This document shows positions 50,401 to 58,729 of a stretch of 64,000 nucleotides of DNA, in pieces. Numbering within the stretch: the stretch's first letter is position 1; each line of letters starts with the position of its first letter. The notes under the pieces were generated by a model that saw nothing but the letters and a program-made list of their open reading frames with translations, was not told the DNA's origin and made no database searches. Made by a program: the position numbers and the translations under genes. The stretch lies in contig NZ_JAGGOI010000012.1 in NCBI RefSeq assembly GCF_018614585.1, positions 1 through 64,000 of the forward strand, read 5' to 3'. Origin of the DNA: Streptomyces sp. ISL-1. Lineage in GTDB: Bacteria > Actinomycetota > Actinomycetes > Streptomycetales > Streptomycetaceae.

Positions 50401-51406
50401 CGTCGACGAGCGCCGCAAGAAGCTCGCGGAAGCAAAGGATCTGGAGTCGCTGAGGCTCCAGCTCAAGCCGGCGGCGCGCCAGGCCCTCTCCAAGGCCGCC
50501 GCGGCCGCCACGTCCGGGCCCGCCGGGGAGTCCCTGGAGCGCACCGGCCTCACGGACTGGACGATCGGCACGCTGGCCCGCGTCTTCGAGACGCGCAGGG
50601 CCGGTCAGCCGGTCAAGGCATACCCGGCGCTCGTCGACGCCGGTGAGAGCGTGTCCGTACGTCTCTTCGACACCGAGGCCGAGCAGCAGCAGGCGATGCG
50701 GCAGGGCACGCGCAAGCTGATCCTGCTCAACATCCCGGTGAACCCTGCCAAGTTCGCCTCGGACAAGCTCAACAACCAGCACAAGCTGGCCCTGTCCCGT
50801 AACCCCCACGGCTCGATCCAGGCGCTCTTCGACGACTGCGCCATGGCCGCGGCGGACAAGCTGATCGCCGACCACGGCGGACCTGCCTGGGACGAGGAGT
50901 CGTTCCGCAAGCTGTACGACAAGGTCCGCGCGGATCTCGTCGATGTGACGGTGCGGACGGTGGATCAGGTCCAGCAGATCCTGGCCGCATGGCAGGCCTG
51001 CGAGCGCCGGCTGAAGGCGACGAACAGCCTGACCCTGGTCGCCAACGTCCAGGACGTACGCGAGCAGCTGGCGGCCCTCATGCCACCCGGCTTCGTCACC
51101 AGGACGGGCCTGCGGCGGCTGCCGGACCTCATGCGCTATCTGGTCGCGGTGGACCGTCGGCTCCAGCAGATGCCGACGGCAGTGCAGCGCGACACGACGC
51201 GCATGGAGAAGGTCCACGAGATGCGGGACGAGTACGCCTGGCTGCTGGAGCAGATGCCGCAGGGCCGCCCGGTCCCGCGGGAGGTCCTGGACATCCGCTG
51301 GATGATCGAGGAGCTTCGGGTGAGCTACTTCGCGCACGCGCTGGGCACGGCGTACCCGGTCTCGGACAAGCGCATCGTGAAGGCGATCGACGCGGCGGCG
51401 CCGTAG
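47474..51406 (+). CDS. hrpA: ATP-dependent RNA helicase HrpA
   Basis: This 1310-residue DEAH-box helicase has Walker A AGETGSGKTTQIPKICLELG, DEAH in IIIDEAHERSLNIDFLLGYL, TSATIDPERFSRHF, and the motif V/VI region ATNVAETSLTVPGIKYVIDP followed by QRKGRCGRTSDG. Helicase-associated (HA2), OB-fold and the long HrpA-specific C-terminal region (DUF3418, about 700-1300) follow. The ATG at 47474 (MSTSFADLQTLL) is the start. Bacterial HrpA processes structured mRNA and rescues stalled ribosomes. It lies between the tRNA cluster and the second tRNA-Asp and corresponds to SCO4092 (memory). Confidence 0.95.
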   Translation: MSTSFADLQTLLAGASLRDAHRLGRRLEGSRRIRKPEARQAALEEIAAEAEQSAARTARRAGRVPEITYPEQLPVSQRRDEILEAIRDHQVVIVAGETGSGKTTQIPKICLELGRGVRGMIGHTQPRRIAARTVAERVAEELRTSLGEAVGWKVRFTDQVGGDTFVKLMTDGILLAEIQTDRELRAYDTIIIDEAHERSLNIDFLLGYLAQLLPRRPDLKVIITSATIDPERFSRHFGEAPIVEVSGRTYPVEVRYRPLLEDDSDDSDRDQITAICDAVEELHGEGKGDILVFLSGEREIRDTADALNKKQYRFTEVLPLYARLSHAEQHRVFQPHTGRRIVLATNVAETSLTVPGIKYVIDPGNARISRYSHRTKVQRLPIERISQASANQRKGRCGRTSDGICIRLYSEDDFDSRPEFTDPEILRTNLASVILQMTAAGLGDIEKFPFIDPPDHRNIRDGVQLLQELGAFDPAQKDPKKKLTPLGRQLSQLPVDPRLARMVIEADKNGCVREVMVIAAALSIQDPRERPADKQTQADQQHARFKDETSDFLAFLNLWRYIREQQKERGSSSFRRMCKQEYLNFLRIREWQDIYAQLRTVAKQMGLHLEEHSADTMAPEQSVHTSLLAGLLSHIGLKDTDKNEYLGARSAKFAVFPGSALFKKPPRFIMSAELVETSRLWARVNAKVEPEWIEPLAGHLLKRTYSEPHWEKDAAAVMAYERVTLYGVPIVAQRKVNYGRIDPETSRDLFIRNALVEGDWRTHHKFFADNRKLLTEVEELEHRARRRDILVDDETLFDFYDGRVPEDVVSGAHFDSWWKSKRRDEPELLDFEREMLINEKAGQVTKDDYPDSWRQGPLKFRVTYQFEPGADADGVTVHIPLQVLNQVTGEGFDWQIPGLREEVVMELIRSLPKPIRRHYVPAPNYAKAFLERAVPLQEPLPVTLARELQRMVGVPVTADDFDLSRVADHLKITFRIVDERRKKLAEAKDLESLRLQLKPAARQALSKAAAAATSGPAGESLERTGLTDWTIGTLARVFETRRAGQPVKAYPALVDAGESVSVRLFDTEAEQQQAMRQGTRKLILLNIPVNPAKFASDKLNNQHKLALSRNPHGSIQALFDDCAMAAADKLIADHGGPAWDEESFRKLYDKVRADLVDVTVRTVDQVQQILAAWQACERRLKATNSLTLVANVQDVREQLAALMPPGFVTRTGLRRLPDLMRYLVAVDRRLQQMPTAVQRDTTRMEKVHEMRDEYAWLLEQMPQGRPVPREVLDIRWMIEELRVSYFAHALGTAYPVSDKRIVKAIDAAAP

Positions 51407-51498
51407 CGCGCCCTTCGCCTTGCGTGAGTTCGACCGGACCGGCTGACCTGCTGTACAGTCTTGATTCGCAGCGCACGGCAAGAAGCGCGGCGACATCT

Positions 51499-51573
51499 GG
51501 TCCTGTGGAGCAGCTTGGAGTGCTCGCCACCCTGTCAAGGTGGAGGCCGCGGGTTCAAATCCCGTCAGGACCG
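51499..51573 (+). tRNA. tRNA-Asp (GTC), copy 2
   Basis: Identical to the tRNA at 46990-47064. It stands alone, 92 bases after hrpA. Confidence 0.96.
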
Positions 51574-51580
51574 CAGTGAT

Positions 51581-51617
51581 ACGAAGGCCCGCATCCATAA
51601 AGGACGCGGGCCTTCGT
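51581..51617 (+). terminator. Terminator of tRNA-Asp copy 2
   Basis: ACGAAGGCCCGC pairs perfectly with GCGGGCCTTCGT around a 13-base loop (ATCCATAAAGGAC), eight bases after the tRNA. Confidence 0.85.
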
Positions 51618-51638
51618 CGTGCGTGGAGACGGCTGCGG

Positions 51639-51744
51639 GAGGCCGCGCCCGCGGCACAGCCGCAATCAGAGGCAGCACATCCCGTCGGCACCGCCCGCCC
51701 CTCACAAGGCCTGCATCCACCAAAGACGCGGGCCTGGGGCGTGC
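51639..51744 (+). other. tRNA-Asp-derived relic B with ghost terminator
   Basis: 51639-51696 resembles relic A (47240-47297): AGGCCGCG, then the inserted GCCCGCGGCACAGCCGCAAT stretch, then TCCCGTCGGCACCG, a degraded tRNA-Asp 3' end. Directly after, 51706-51737 (AAGGCCTGCATCCACC, AAAGACGCGGGCCTG) is a degraded copy of the real terminator at 51581. The order tRNA end plus terminator is thus present twice. Confidence 0.55.
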
Positions 51745-51849
51745 CCGCACCCCCTCGTGGCGCGGCCTTCCCCATCCGGGCATCTTGACGACGTCATCTG
51801 CCACCGGTACTCAGGAACTAGGGGACGGCACACACCGGAGGTGACGTGC

Positions 51850-52044
51850 ATGGCGGCGTCCGCGGCGAGGGAGCACGAGACCAGGGCGCTGCTGCGTGCC
51901 CATCTGAAGGCCGCCTCTTCCGGCTACCGGCATCTGACCCGTAGCTGCCCCATCTGCGATCGCCTCCAACGGCTCGCCATGGAGCCCTCCACACCGGGCT
52001 CCACCCCCGCCCCCGATGAGGACGAGGGGCCCACCACCGAGTGA
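51850..52044 (+). CDS. DUF6274-type small protein
   Basis: This 64-residue protein has a conserved core HETRALLRAHLKAASSGYRH and a LTRSCPICDRLQRLA segment whose CPIC pair may bind metal. The tail is Pro/Asp/Glu-rich. A GGAGGTGA ribosome site lies ahead of the ATG at 51850; a GTG at 51841 is a less likely start. It sits between tRNA-Asp and bldC, convergent with bldC, as in other Streptomyces (memory). The function is unknown. The following 52045-52249 hold no gene. Confidence 0.7.
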   Translation: MAASAAREHETRALLRAHLKAASSGYRHLTRSCPICDRLQRLAMEPSTPGSTPAPDEDEGPTTE

Positions 52045-52249
52045 CAGGCGGGACTTTGGCAAGGGTTGTGCAATGTGACGGGAGTCACCGAACGGGTTTT
52101 TCGAACCGGTGAACTTACCCCCTCCCTACAACCGGCCAATTTAATATGTGCCATTGCACCACCCTCTGAGCACGTCCGCCCGCCTCCTCCCCACCCCCGA
52201 ACCACCTCCCCGGCCGGACGCACCCCAGTCCTCCCACGGGCACAAAAAA

Positions 52250-52283
52250 GATCGCGCTGGACTCGGCGGAGTCCAGCGCGATC
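52250..52283 (-). terminator. Rho-independent terminator of bldC
   Basis: GATCGCGCTGGACTC pairs perfectly with GAGTCCAGCGCGATC around a four-base loop, followed by TTTTTT on the minus strand. It ends the bldC transcript about 95 bases past its stop. Confidence 0.9.
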
Positions 52284-52378
52284 AATGACGAAGTCCGTTG
52301 GGGCGAACGCCCGTCATGTGGAGCTATGGGTGGGCTTACCGGGATGGGGGGCCCGGAAATGCCCGATCAATTGGGTGT

Positions 52379-52585
52379 TCAGGCCTCGCTACGCTGCTGC
52401 GGAATACCCGCAAGCAGTGCGCGGACCTCTGCCTCGCGATACCGACGATGCCCACCGAGCGTGCGGATGGACGTGAGCTTGCCTGCTTTGGCCCAGCGGG
52501 TGACCGTCTTCGGGTCCACGCGGAACATCGTGGCAACCTCAGCCGGGGTCAGCAGCGGCTCGGCATCAGGGGTGCGAGCGGTCAT
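52379..52585 (-). CDS. bldC: Developmental regulator BldC (MerR-like HTH)
   Basis: This 68-residue protein is a bare MerR-type winged helix (LLTPAEVATMFRVDPKTVTR, WAKAGKLTSIRTLGGHRRYR) with a short tail, the size and sequence type of BldC. BldC delays entry into sporulation and controls antibiotic genes, and binds head-to-tail on direct repeats. Neighbours (hrpA side and vdh side) fit SCO4091 (memory). The ATG at 52585 is the start, with GAGG just upstream. Its terminator lies at 52250-52283. Confidence 0.95.
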   Translation of the reverse strand: MTARTPDAEPLLTPAEVATMFRVDPKTVTRWAKAGKLTSIRTLGGHRRYREAEVRALLAGIPQQRSEA

Positions 52586-53072
52586 GAGCGGCCTCCTCGG
52601 GAGAACCGATCCATCTCGGTTCTTTCCTCTAAATTCTGCACCTTGACCCGCGTTGCCCGAAATGGCGGACGCGGGTCGAGTCGGTTATAGGACGAACGGC
52701 TTGTCCTCGGCACTACAACTACACCATCTGTCCAGCCACGTCGGCCAAACCGACGGAATTGCCCTCTGAGGTGTTCATCAGTGGCGGAAGGCCGATGGAC
52801 CATGCCATAACGGACAGTTACGCCACAGTGACGATCAGTCACAGTGCGATCAGGAGTCGTCAGACCCCCCATAGAGAGCAATGCCGAGCTTTCCGCCCTT
52901 AGTTGGACGGAAGGAGCCCTCACCGGGCTCCTTGTCCTATTTTGACACGACGGTAGGTGATAGGCGCAAGGGCCCAGTAAGTGCCGTCCGTCACGCTTGA
53001 GACAAAGGCCCGGATCGGGGCCTACGTCCTGGACCGATGGCCCCGATGATCCTCAACGCACCTCAGAAACGC
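52586..53072. other. bldC upstream region with direct repeats and terminator hairpin
   Basis: These 487 bases are gene-free. They contain two head-to-tail repeats, CACAGTGACGATCAG at 52824-52838 and CACAGTGCGATCAG at 52840-52853, about 250 bases upstream of bldC. A GGAGCCC/GGGCTCC hairpin near 52913-52932 with TTTT nearby may end the minus-strand gene at 53073. A TATAAC near 52687 on the minus strand may be a promoter element. Confidence 0.45.
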
Positions 53073-53912
53073 TCAGTTCGCGAACTGAAGGTGCCTCACG
53101 GCCCGCCAGCGCTCCACCAGACGCGCGTACGCCTCGCCCGCGCCCTCGCCGTCCCCGGCCTGCAGCGCCGCGATCCCAGCGGCCAGATCCGCCGCCGAGC
53201 GGTCCTCGGCGAGCTGGGGTCCCGTGAGGGCGTGCACCAGGCCGCCGTAATCGAGCTCGACCAGGGAGCGCGGATGGAACTCCTCCAGCCAGCGCCCCAC
53301 GTCCACAAGGCCCTCGGTCAGCTGTCCCTCGTCGATCGTCTCTCTCAGCGTCTTCAGGGCGCGCGCCACCCGCCGCCTGGCCTGCACCATGGGCGTCCGG
53401 TAGCGCAGCACGGACGCCGCGGGCCCGGCCGGCTCGTACTCCCGCTCGGCGTCCGAGAAAAGCACGAACCAGCGCACCGGCACCTGCCAGAGGGCCGTAC
53501 GGATCCAGGGGCGCGCGTCCGGGTTGCGCTCGCGCCACTGCTGGTAGTCCGCGGCCGCCTGCCCGCGCACCACCGGCGGCAGCACCGCGTCCAGGAGCGC
53601 GGCGGGAAGCTGCTCCGACAGCTCCTCCAGCGCCAGCCAGCCGCGCAGCCTGGTGCGCCACGGGCAGACGCACACCACGCCGTCCACCTCCGTGACAAAG
53701 GCGTCGCCGCTCTCGTGGACCGGCACCGGGACCGGCGGGGTGGGCAGCAAATCGGCCAGCGAGCGCCGCAGTTCGTCCTGTGCGGTGGGGGTGTGCTCCC
53801 GGCCGGCGTAGCGGGCCCAGTGGCGCCGCTCCGGCTCGGGAAAGGCCGCCAGCGGCTCGTAGACCCGCAGGTAGGCCGCGTACGGGATGAGGACGGAGGA
53901 CAACGCTGGCAT
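53073..53912 (-). CDS. Conserved hypothetical protein (SCO4090-like)
   Basis: This 279-residue soluble protein has a conserved start (MPALSSVLIPYAAYLRVYEP), a middle VDGVVCVCPWRTRLRGWLAL and a long helical second half (RRRVARALKTLRETIDEG, LVELDYGGLVHAL). No catalytic or binding motif is visible. It is found next to bldC and vdh in Streptomyces (memory), which suggests a conserved but uncharacterised role. It is divergent from vdh, with 187 bases between. Confidence 0.75.
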   Translation of the reverse strand: MPALSSVLIPYAAYLRVYEPLAAFPEPERRHWARYAGREHTPTAQDELRRSLADLLPTPPVPVPVHESGDAFVTEVDGVVCVCPWRTRLRGWLALEELSEQLPAALLDAVLPPVVRGQAAADYQQWRERNPDARPWIRTALWQVPVRWFVLFSDAEREYEPAGPAASVLRYRTPMVQARRRVARALKTLRETIDEGQLTEGLVDVGRWLEEFHPRSLVELDYGGLVHALTGPQLAEDRSAADLAAGIAALQAGDGEGAGEAYARLVERWRAVRHLQFAN

Positions 53913-54099
53913 GCCGCGAATCCTTCCACGCCGGTACTCCGCCAGGGGGTGATCCTCGGCACTGGGTCGGATCTACGCGCGCGTAGGACTTACCCTCGTG
54001 CCGAAACTTAAAGCTTCCCCACCCCTTCCCCTGCCACAAGCGACGGGGAGACCCGAAGGAAGCCCTACCTCCGCCGCTTCGTACTTGGGAGTCACCACC

Positions 54100-55182
54100 G
54101 TGACCGATGTGACCGACGGCGTCCTGCACACCCTGTTCCGATCGGACCAGGGCGGACACGAGCAGGTCGTGCTGTGCCAGGACCGCGCCTCTGGCCTGAG
54201 GGCCGTCATCGCCATCCACTCGACCGCCCTGGGCCCGGCCCTGGGCGGCACCCGTTTCTACCCGTACGCCACCGAGGAAGAGGCCGTCGCGGACGCGCTG
54301 AACCTGTCCCGGGGGATGTCGTACAAGAACGCCATGGCCGGCCTCGACCACGGCGGCGGCAAGGCAGTGATCATCGGCGACCCGGAGATGATCAAGACGG
54401 AGGAGCTGCTGCTCGCCTACGGCCGGTTCGTGGACTCGCTCGGTGGCCGCTACGTGACGGCCTGCGACGTCGGCACGTACGTCGCGGACATGGACGTCGT
54501 GGCCCGCGGGACGCGCTGGGCCACCGGCCGCTCCCCCGAGAACGGCGGCGCCGGCGACTCGTCGGTCCTCACGGCGTACGGCGTCTTCCAGGGCATGCGG
54601 GCCTCGGCCCAGCACCTGTGGGGCGACCCGACGCTGCGCGGCCGCAAGGTCGGCGTCGCGGGCGTCGGCAAGGTCGGGCACCACCTGGTCGACCACCTCA
54701 GGCAGGATGGCGCCGAGGTCGTGATCACGGATGTGCGCGAGGAGTCCGTACGCCGGATTCTCGACAGGCACCCGCAGGTCACAGCAGTGGCGGACACGGA
54801 CGCCCTGATCCGTACCGAGGGCCTGGACGTCTACGCGCCATGCGCGCTCGGCGGCGCGCTGAGCGACGCCTCCGTGCCCGTGCTCACCGCGAAGGTGGTG
54901 TGCGGCGCGGCCAACAACCAGCTCGCGCACCCGGGCGTCGAGAAGGACATCGCGGACCGCGGGATCCTGTACGCCCCCGACTATGTGGTGAACGCCGGCG
55001 GAGTCATCCAGGTCGCCGACGAGCTGCACGGCTTCGACTTCGACCGCTGCAAGGCGAAGGCATCGAAGATCTTCGACACCACGCTGGCAATATTCGCACG
55101 TGCGAAGGAAGACGGGATTCCGCCGGCCGCGGCGGCTGACCGGATCGCCGAGCAGCGAATGGCGGAGGCCCGCGGCCACTGA
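54100..55182 (+). CDS. vdh: Valine dehydrogenase (Leu/Phe/Val dehydrogenase family)
   Basis: This 360-residue NAD-dependent enzyme deaminates branched-chain amino acids to 2-oxo acids, feeding fatty-acid and polyketide starter units. Substrate-binding [12 protein letters not shown] and the catalytic Lys in [15 protein letters not shown] are present. The Rossmann motif is [17 protein letters not shown], and [13 protein letters not shown] and VVNAGGVI close the cofactor site. The GTG at 54100 ([19 protein letters not shown]) matches the S. coelicolor Vdh start that I recall, with GGGAG upstream. It corresponds to SCO4089. Confidence 0.93.
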   Translation: MTDVTDGVLHTLFRSDQGGHEQVVLCQDRASGLRAVIAIHSTALGPALGGTRFYPYATEEEAVADALNLSRGMSYKNAMAGLDHGGGKAVIIGDPEMIKTEELLLAYGRFVDSLGGRYVTACDVGTYVADMDVVARGTRWATGRSPENGGAGDSSVLTAYGVFQGMRASAQHLWGDPTLRGRKVGVAGVGKVGHHLVDHLRQDGAEVVITDVREESVRRILDRHPQVTAVADTDALIRTEGLDVYAPCALGGALSDASVPVLTAKVVCGAANNQLAHPGVEKDIADRGILYAPDYVVNAGGVIQVADELHGFDFDRCKAKASKIFDTTLAIFARAKEDGIPPAAAADRIAEQRMAEARGH

Positions 55183-55459
55183 CGAGGCAGGCTCTGGCCC
55201 GCCGACTGGGAGACAAGACTCACCCCGGTCGGCGGGTCGACTGCCGAGAAGAGGTTAAAATCGCAGCTGACCAGCGAGGACGGGACTCCTCGCGGGTTCT
55301 GCGAAGTGGCGCGTCATGCGGGCGGCGTACCGTATGGCCGCGGAAGCAGGTACCGTTGAAGTCCTACGGACCGGTCTCTCCATGGAGAGCCCGTTCTGAA
55401 TCATGAACGCGTGTCAAGACTCTGGGGCCGTCGAGCCCCGTCACCGAGGGGGTCGAGCC

Positions 55460-55711
55460 ATGGGGCGCGGCCGGGCCAAGGCCAAGCAGACGAAGGTCGC
55501 CCGCCAGCTGAAGTACAACAGCGGCGGGACTGACCTGTCGCGTCTGGCCAATGAGCTGGGCGCATCGCCTTCGAGTCAACCACCGAACGCTGAGCCGTTC
55601 GAGGATGACGACGAGGAAGATGACCCGTACGCACAGTACGCGGAGCTGTACAACGACGACGATGACGAGGACGACGAGTCCGGTCCGTCGTCACAGCGCC
55701 GCGGCGCTTGA
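55460..55711 (+). CDS. DUF3073 family protein
   Basis: This 83-residue protein has a basic N-terminus (MGRGRAKAKQTKVARQLKY) followed by TDLSRLANELG and a very acidic tail (EDDDEEDDPYAQYAE, NDDDDEDDE). That is the DUF3073 pattern, found in most actinobacteria. The charge split suggests nucleic-acid or ribosome association, which is inference. The ATG at 55460 follows AGGGGGTCG. It is convergent with purM. A long upstream leader (55183-55459) has no other gene. Confidence 0.85.
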   Translation: MGRGRAKAKQTKVARQLKYNSGGTDLSRLANELGASPSSQPPNAEPFEDDDEEDDPYAQYAELYNDDDDEDDESGPSSQRRGA

Positions 55712-55795
55712 CGTACGTACACCTCAAAAAGCGTTGCCACGTGACCCGGTCAGGGGCGTTCGCCCCGGACCGGGTTTCGCGCTGCCCCTGGGGGC

Positions 55796-56866
55796 TCAGT
55801 TCGCGTAGTCCCCGGTCAGGGTCGCACCGCCGGTGTGCTCGCCGCGCTCGGTGACCTCACCGGCGACCCAGGCGTCGACGCCGCGGTCCGCGAGCGTGGT
55901 CAGCGCCGCGTCCACCGACTCCTCGGGGACGACGGCGATCATGCCGACGCCCATGTTGAGGGTCTTCTCCAGCTCGAGACGCTCGACCTGGCCGGCCTTG
56001 CCGACGAGGTCGAAGACCGCGCCGGGGGTCCAGGTCGAACGGTCAACAACCGCATGCAGATTGTCCGGAATGACCCGGGCGAGGTTATTGGCAAGACCGC
56101 CGCCGGTGATGTGGCTGAAACCGTGCACCTCGGTGGTTCGGGTGAGCGCGAGGCAGTCAAGCGAGTAGATCTTGGTGGGCTCGAGCAGTTCCTCGCCGAG
56201 GGTGCGCCCGAACTCCGCCACCTGCTCGTCCAGCGCCATGTTCGCGCGGTCGAAGAGCACGTGCCGTACGAGCGAGTACCCGTTGGAGTGAAGGCCGGAG
56301 GACGCCATGGCGATCACCGAGTCACCCTTACGGATACGATCCGCGCCCAGCAGCCGGTCGGCCTCGACCACGCCCGTGCCGGCGCCGGCGACATCGAAGT
56401 CGTCCTCACCCAGGAGCCCGGGGTGCTCGGCGGTCTCGCCGCCGACCAGCGCGCAGCCGGCCAGCACACAGCCCTCGGCGATGCCCTTGACGATGGCGGC
56501 GACGCGCTCCGGGTGGACCTTGCCGACGCAGATGTAATCCGTCATGAAGAGCGGCTCGGCGCCGCAGACGACGAGGTCGTCGACGACCATGCCCACGAGG
56601 TCGTGGCCGATCGTGTCGTACACGCCCATCCGGCGGGCGAGGTCGACCTTCGTGCCGACGCCGTCCGTTGCCGAGGCCAGCAGCGGGCGCTCGTAACGCT
56701 TGAGGGCGGAGGCGTCGAAGAGACCGGCGAAGCCGCCGAGGCCGCCGAGGACCTCGGGGCGCTGCGTCTTCTTCACCCACTCCTTCATCAGCTCGACAGC
56801 GCGGTCGCCCGCCTCGATGTCGACACCTGCGGACGCGTAGCTGGCACCGGTGGACTCAGCAGACAT
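55796..56866 (-). CDS. purM: Phosphoribosylformylglycinamidine cyclo-ligase (AIR synthetase)
   Basis: This 356-residue cytoplasmic enzyme makes AIR from FGAM with ATP, the fifth step of purine synthesis. Typical PurM segments are SYASAGVDIEAGDRAVELMK, LLASATDGVGTKVDLAR, GHDLVGMVVDDLVVCGAEPL, LAGCALVGGETAEHPG and MASSGLHSNGYSLVR. The ATG at 56866 (MSAEST) is chosen; a TTG two codons upstream could also serve. It follows purF with a 33-base gap in the same direction, so they form an operon. It corresponds to SCO4087 (memory). Confidence 0.95.
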   Translation of the reverse strand: MSAESTGASYASAGVDIEAGDRAVELMKEWVKKTQRPEVLGGLGGFAGLFDASALKRYERPLLASATDGVGTKVDLARRMGVYDTIGHDLVGMVVDDLVVCGAEPLFMTDYICVGKVHPERVAAIVKGIAEGCVLAGCALVGGETAEHPGLLGEDDFDVAGAGTGVVEADRLLGADRIRKGDSVIAMASSGLHSNGYSLVRHVLFDRANMALDEQVAEFGRTLGEELLEPTKIYSLDCLALTRTTEVHGFSHITGGGLANNLARVIPDNLHAVVDRSTWTPGAVFDLVGKAGQVERLELEKTLNMGVGMIAVVPEESVDAALTTLADRGVDAWVAGEVTERGEHTGGATLTGDYAN

Positions 56867-56899
56867 GGCCAAGAACTTTCGTGTCGTAAAACGGGGGCG

Positions 56900-58417
56900 T
56901 TACGGGCGACGGAGCGCGTCGGCGGCATCGGTGCCGCCCGCCAGCTCGGTCTCCAGAAGCTGCTTGCCGAGCAGTTGGGGATCGGGCAGATCCATCGGGT
57001 ATTCGCCGTCGAAGCAGGCGCGGCAGAGATTCGGCTTGGCGATGGTGGTCGCCTCGATCATCCCGTCGAGGGAGATGTACGAGAGGGAGTCGGCGCCCAG
57101 CGAGGCGCCGATCTCCTCGATCGTCATGCCGTTACCGATCAGCTCGGCGCGGGTCGCGAAGTCTATGCCGAAGAAGCAGGGCCACTTCACAGGCGGGGAC
57201 GAGATCCGGATGTGGACCTCGGCGGCGCCGGCCTCGCGGAGCATCTTGACCAGGGCGCGCTGGGTGTTGCCGCGAACGATCGAGTCGTCCACGACGACCA
57301 GGCGCTTGCCCCGGATGACTTCCTTGAGGGGGTTCAGCTTGAGGCGGATGCCGAGCTGGCGGATGGTCTGGGAGGGCTGGATGAAGGTGCGGCCGACATA
57401 GGCGTTCTTCACCAGACCCGAGCCGTAGGGGATCCCGCTGGCTTCGGCGTAGCCGATGGCGGCGGGGGTGCCGGACTCCGGCGTCGCTATGACCAGATCC
57501 GCGTCGGCCGGGGCTTCCCTGGCGAGCGTGCGGCCCATCTCCACACGGGAGAGATAGACGTTCCGCCCGGCGATGTCGGTGTCGGGGCGCGCGAGGTAGA
57601 CGTACTCGAAGACACAGCCCTTGGGCTTCGCTTCCGCGAAGCGGGAGGTGCGGATGCCGTTCTCGTCGATGGCGATGAGCTCGCCCGGCTCGATCTCGCG
57701 GACGAAACTGGCGCCGCAGATGTCGAGCGCGGCGGACTCGCTCGCGACGACCCAGCCGCGCTCGAGGCGGCCCAGGACGAGCGGGCGGATGCCCTGCGGG
57801 TCGCGGGCCGCGTACAGGGTGCTCTCGTCCATGAAGACCAGCGAGAACGCGCCCATGACGTCCGGGAGCACCTTGGCCGCGGCGGCCTCTACGGTGAGCG
57901 GCTTGCCGTCGTCGTCGACCTGGCCCGCGAGGAGCGCGGTGATCAGATCGGTGTCGTTGGTGGCGGCGACCTGGGTGGCGCGGCCGCTCTCCTTGGGGAG
58001 GGCGGCGACCATCTCGGCGAGCTCGGCGGTGTTGACCAGGTTTCCGTTGTGGCCGAGCGCGATGGAGCCGTGGGCAGTGGCCCGGAAGGTCGGCTGTGCG
58101 TTCTCCCACACGGAGGCGCCCGTGGTCGAGTAGCGGGCGTGACCGACCGCGATGTGGCCCCGGAGGGAGCCCAGAGAGGTTTCGTCGAAGACCTGGGAGA
58201 CCAGGCCCATGTCCTTGAATACGAGGATCTGGGAGCCGTTGCTCACCGCGATTCCCGCGGATTCCTGGCCTCGATGTTGGAGGGCGTATAGCCCGAAGTA
58301 AGAGAGCTTCGCGACCTCTTCGCCCGGGGCCCAGACACCGAAGACGCCGCAAGCGTCCTGGGGGCCTTTCTCACCGGGGAGAAGGTCGTGGTTGAGTCGT
58401 CCGTCACCACGTGGCAC
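56900..58417 (-). CDS. purF: Amidophosphoribosyltransferase
   Basis: This enzyme of about 505 residues commits PRPP to purine synthesis. A propeptide of about 22 residues ends before the nucleophile Cys in DACGVFGVW. The glutaminase domain includes LQHRGQESAGIA and GHNGNLVN. The PRTase domain has the PRPP loop VVVDDSIVRGNT. Cysteines in KGCVFEYVYLARP, KWPCFFGID and LCRACFDGEYP match the ligands of the Fe-S type of PurF (as in Bacillus), so the enzyme is probably oxygen-sensitive and processed. The GTG at 58417 is the start. It is first gene of the purF-purM unit, SCO4086 (memory). Confidence 0.95.
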   Translation of the reverse strand: MPRGDGRLNHDLLPGEKGPQDACGVFGVWAPGEEVAKLSYFGLYALQHRGQESAGIAVSNGSQILVFKDMGLVSQVFDETSLGSLRGHIAVGHARYSTTGASVWENAQPTFRATAHGSIALGHNGNLVNTAELAEMVAALPKESGRATQVAATNDTDLITALLAGQVDDDGKPLTVEAAAAKVLPDVMGAFSLVFMDESTLYAARDPQGIRPLVLGRLERGWVVASESAALDICGASFVREIEPGELIAIDENGIRTSRFAEAKPKGCVFEYVYLARPDTDIAGRNVYLSRVEMGRTLAREAPADADLVIATPESGTPAAIGYAEASGIPYGSGLVKNAYVGRTFIQPSQTIRQLGIRLKLNPLKEVIRGKRLVVVDDSIVRGNTQRALVKMLREAGAAEVHIRISSPPVKWPCFFGIDFATRAELIGNGMTIEEIGASLGADSLSYISLDGMIEATTIAKPNLCRACFDGEYPMDLPDPQLLGKQLLETELAGGTDAADALRRP

Positions 58418-58729
58418 GGAACCGAGTGTAGGCGAGATCGACCACTGGTCCGAATTGGGGATGCGGGGGCAGGGTCGGCGCAGGTGTGGGCGGGGCTTCG
58501 AGCGGGCGCTGGGCCTGCGGATCGGCACCTGGATCGGCGTCCGGATCGGCGTCCACACTGCGGGACGATCGTTGGCAGGTACACGACCTTGAGCCGATCC
58601 ACCGGTCGGGCAGGACCGATTGCTACGGGCCGCGCCCGCCTGCGTACCGACGCCGGGCTGCTCCCGACCTCTGGGACCTCTGGGACCTCCGGCCTCCTGC
58701 CCTCCGGTCTGCCCTCCGATCCCGCCTGA
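58418..58729. other. purF upstream region with short direct repeats
   Basis: This 312-base gap holds the purF promoter. It also has three near copies of GGATCGGC(G/A)(T/C)CC at about 58518-58556 and three copies of TCTGGGACC at 58671-58697. No gene was seen. Confidence 0.4.

Noticed and set aside
47285..51775. A 1496-residue open frame on the minus strand
   Set aside because: Antisense to hrpA and across a tRNA; no domain, compositional artefact.
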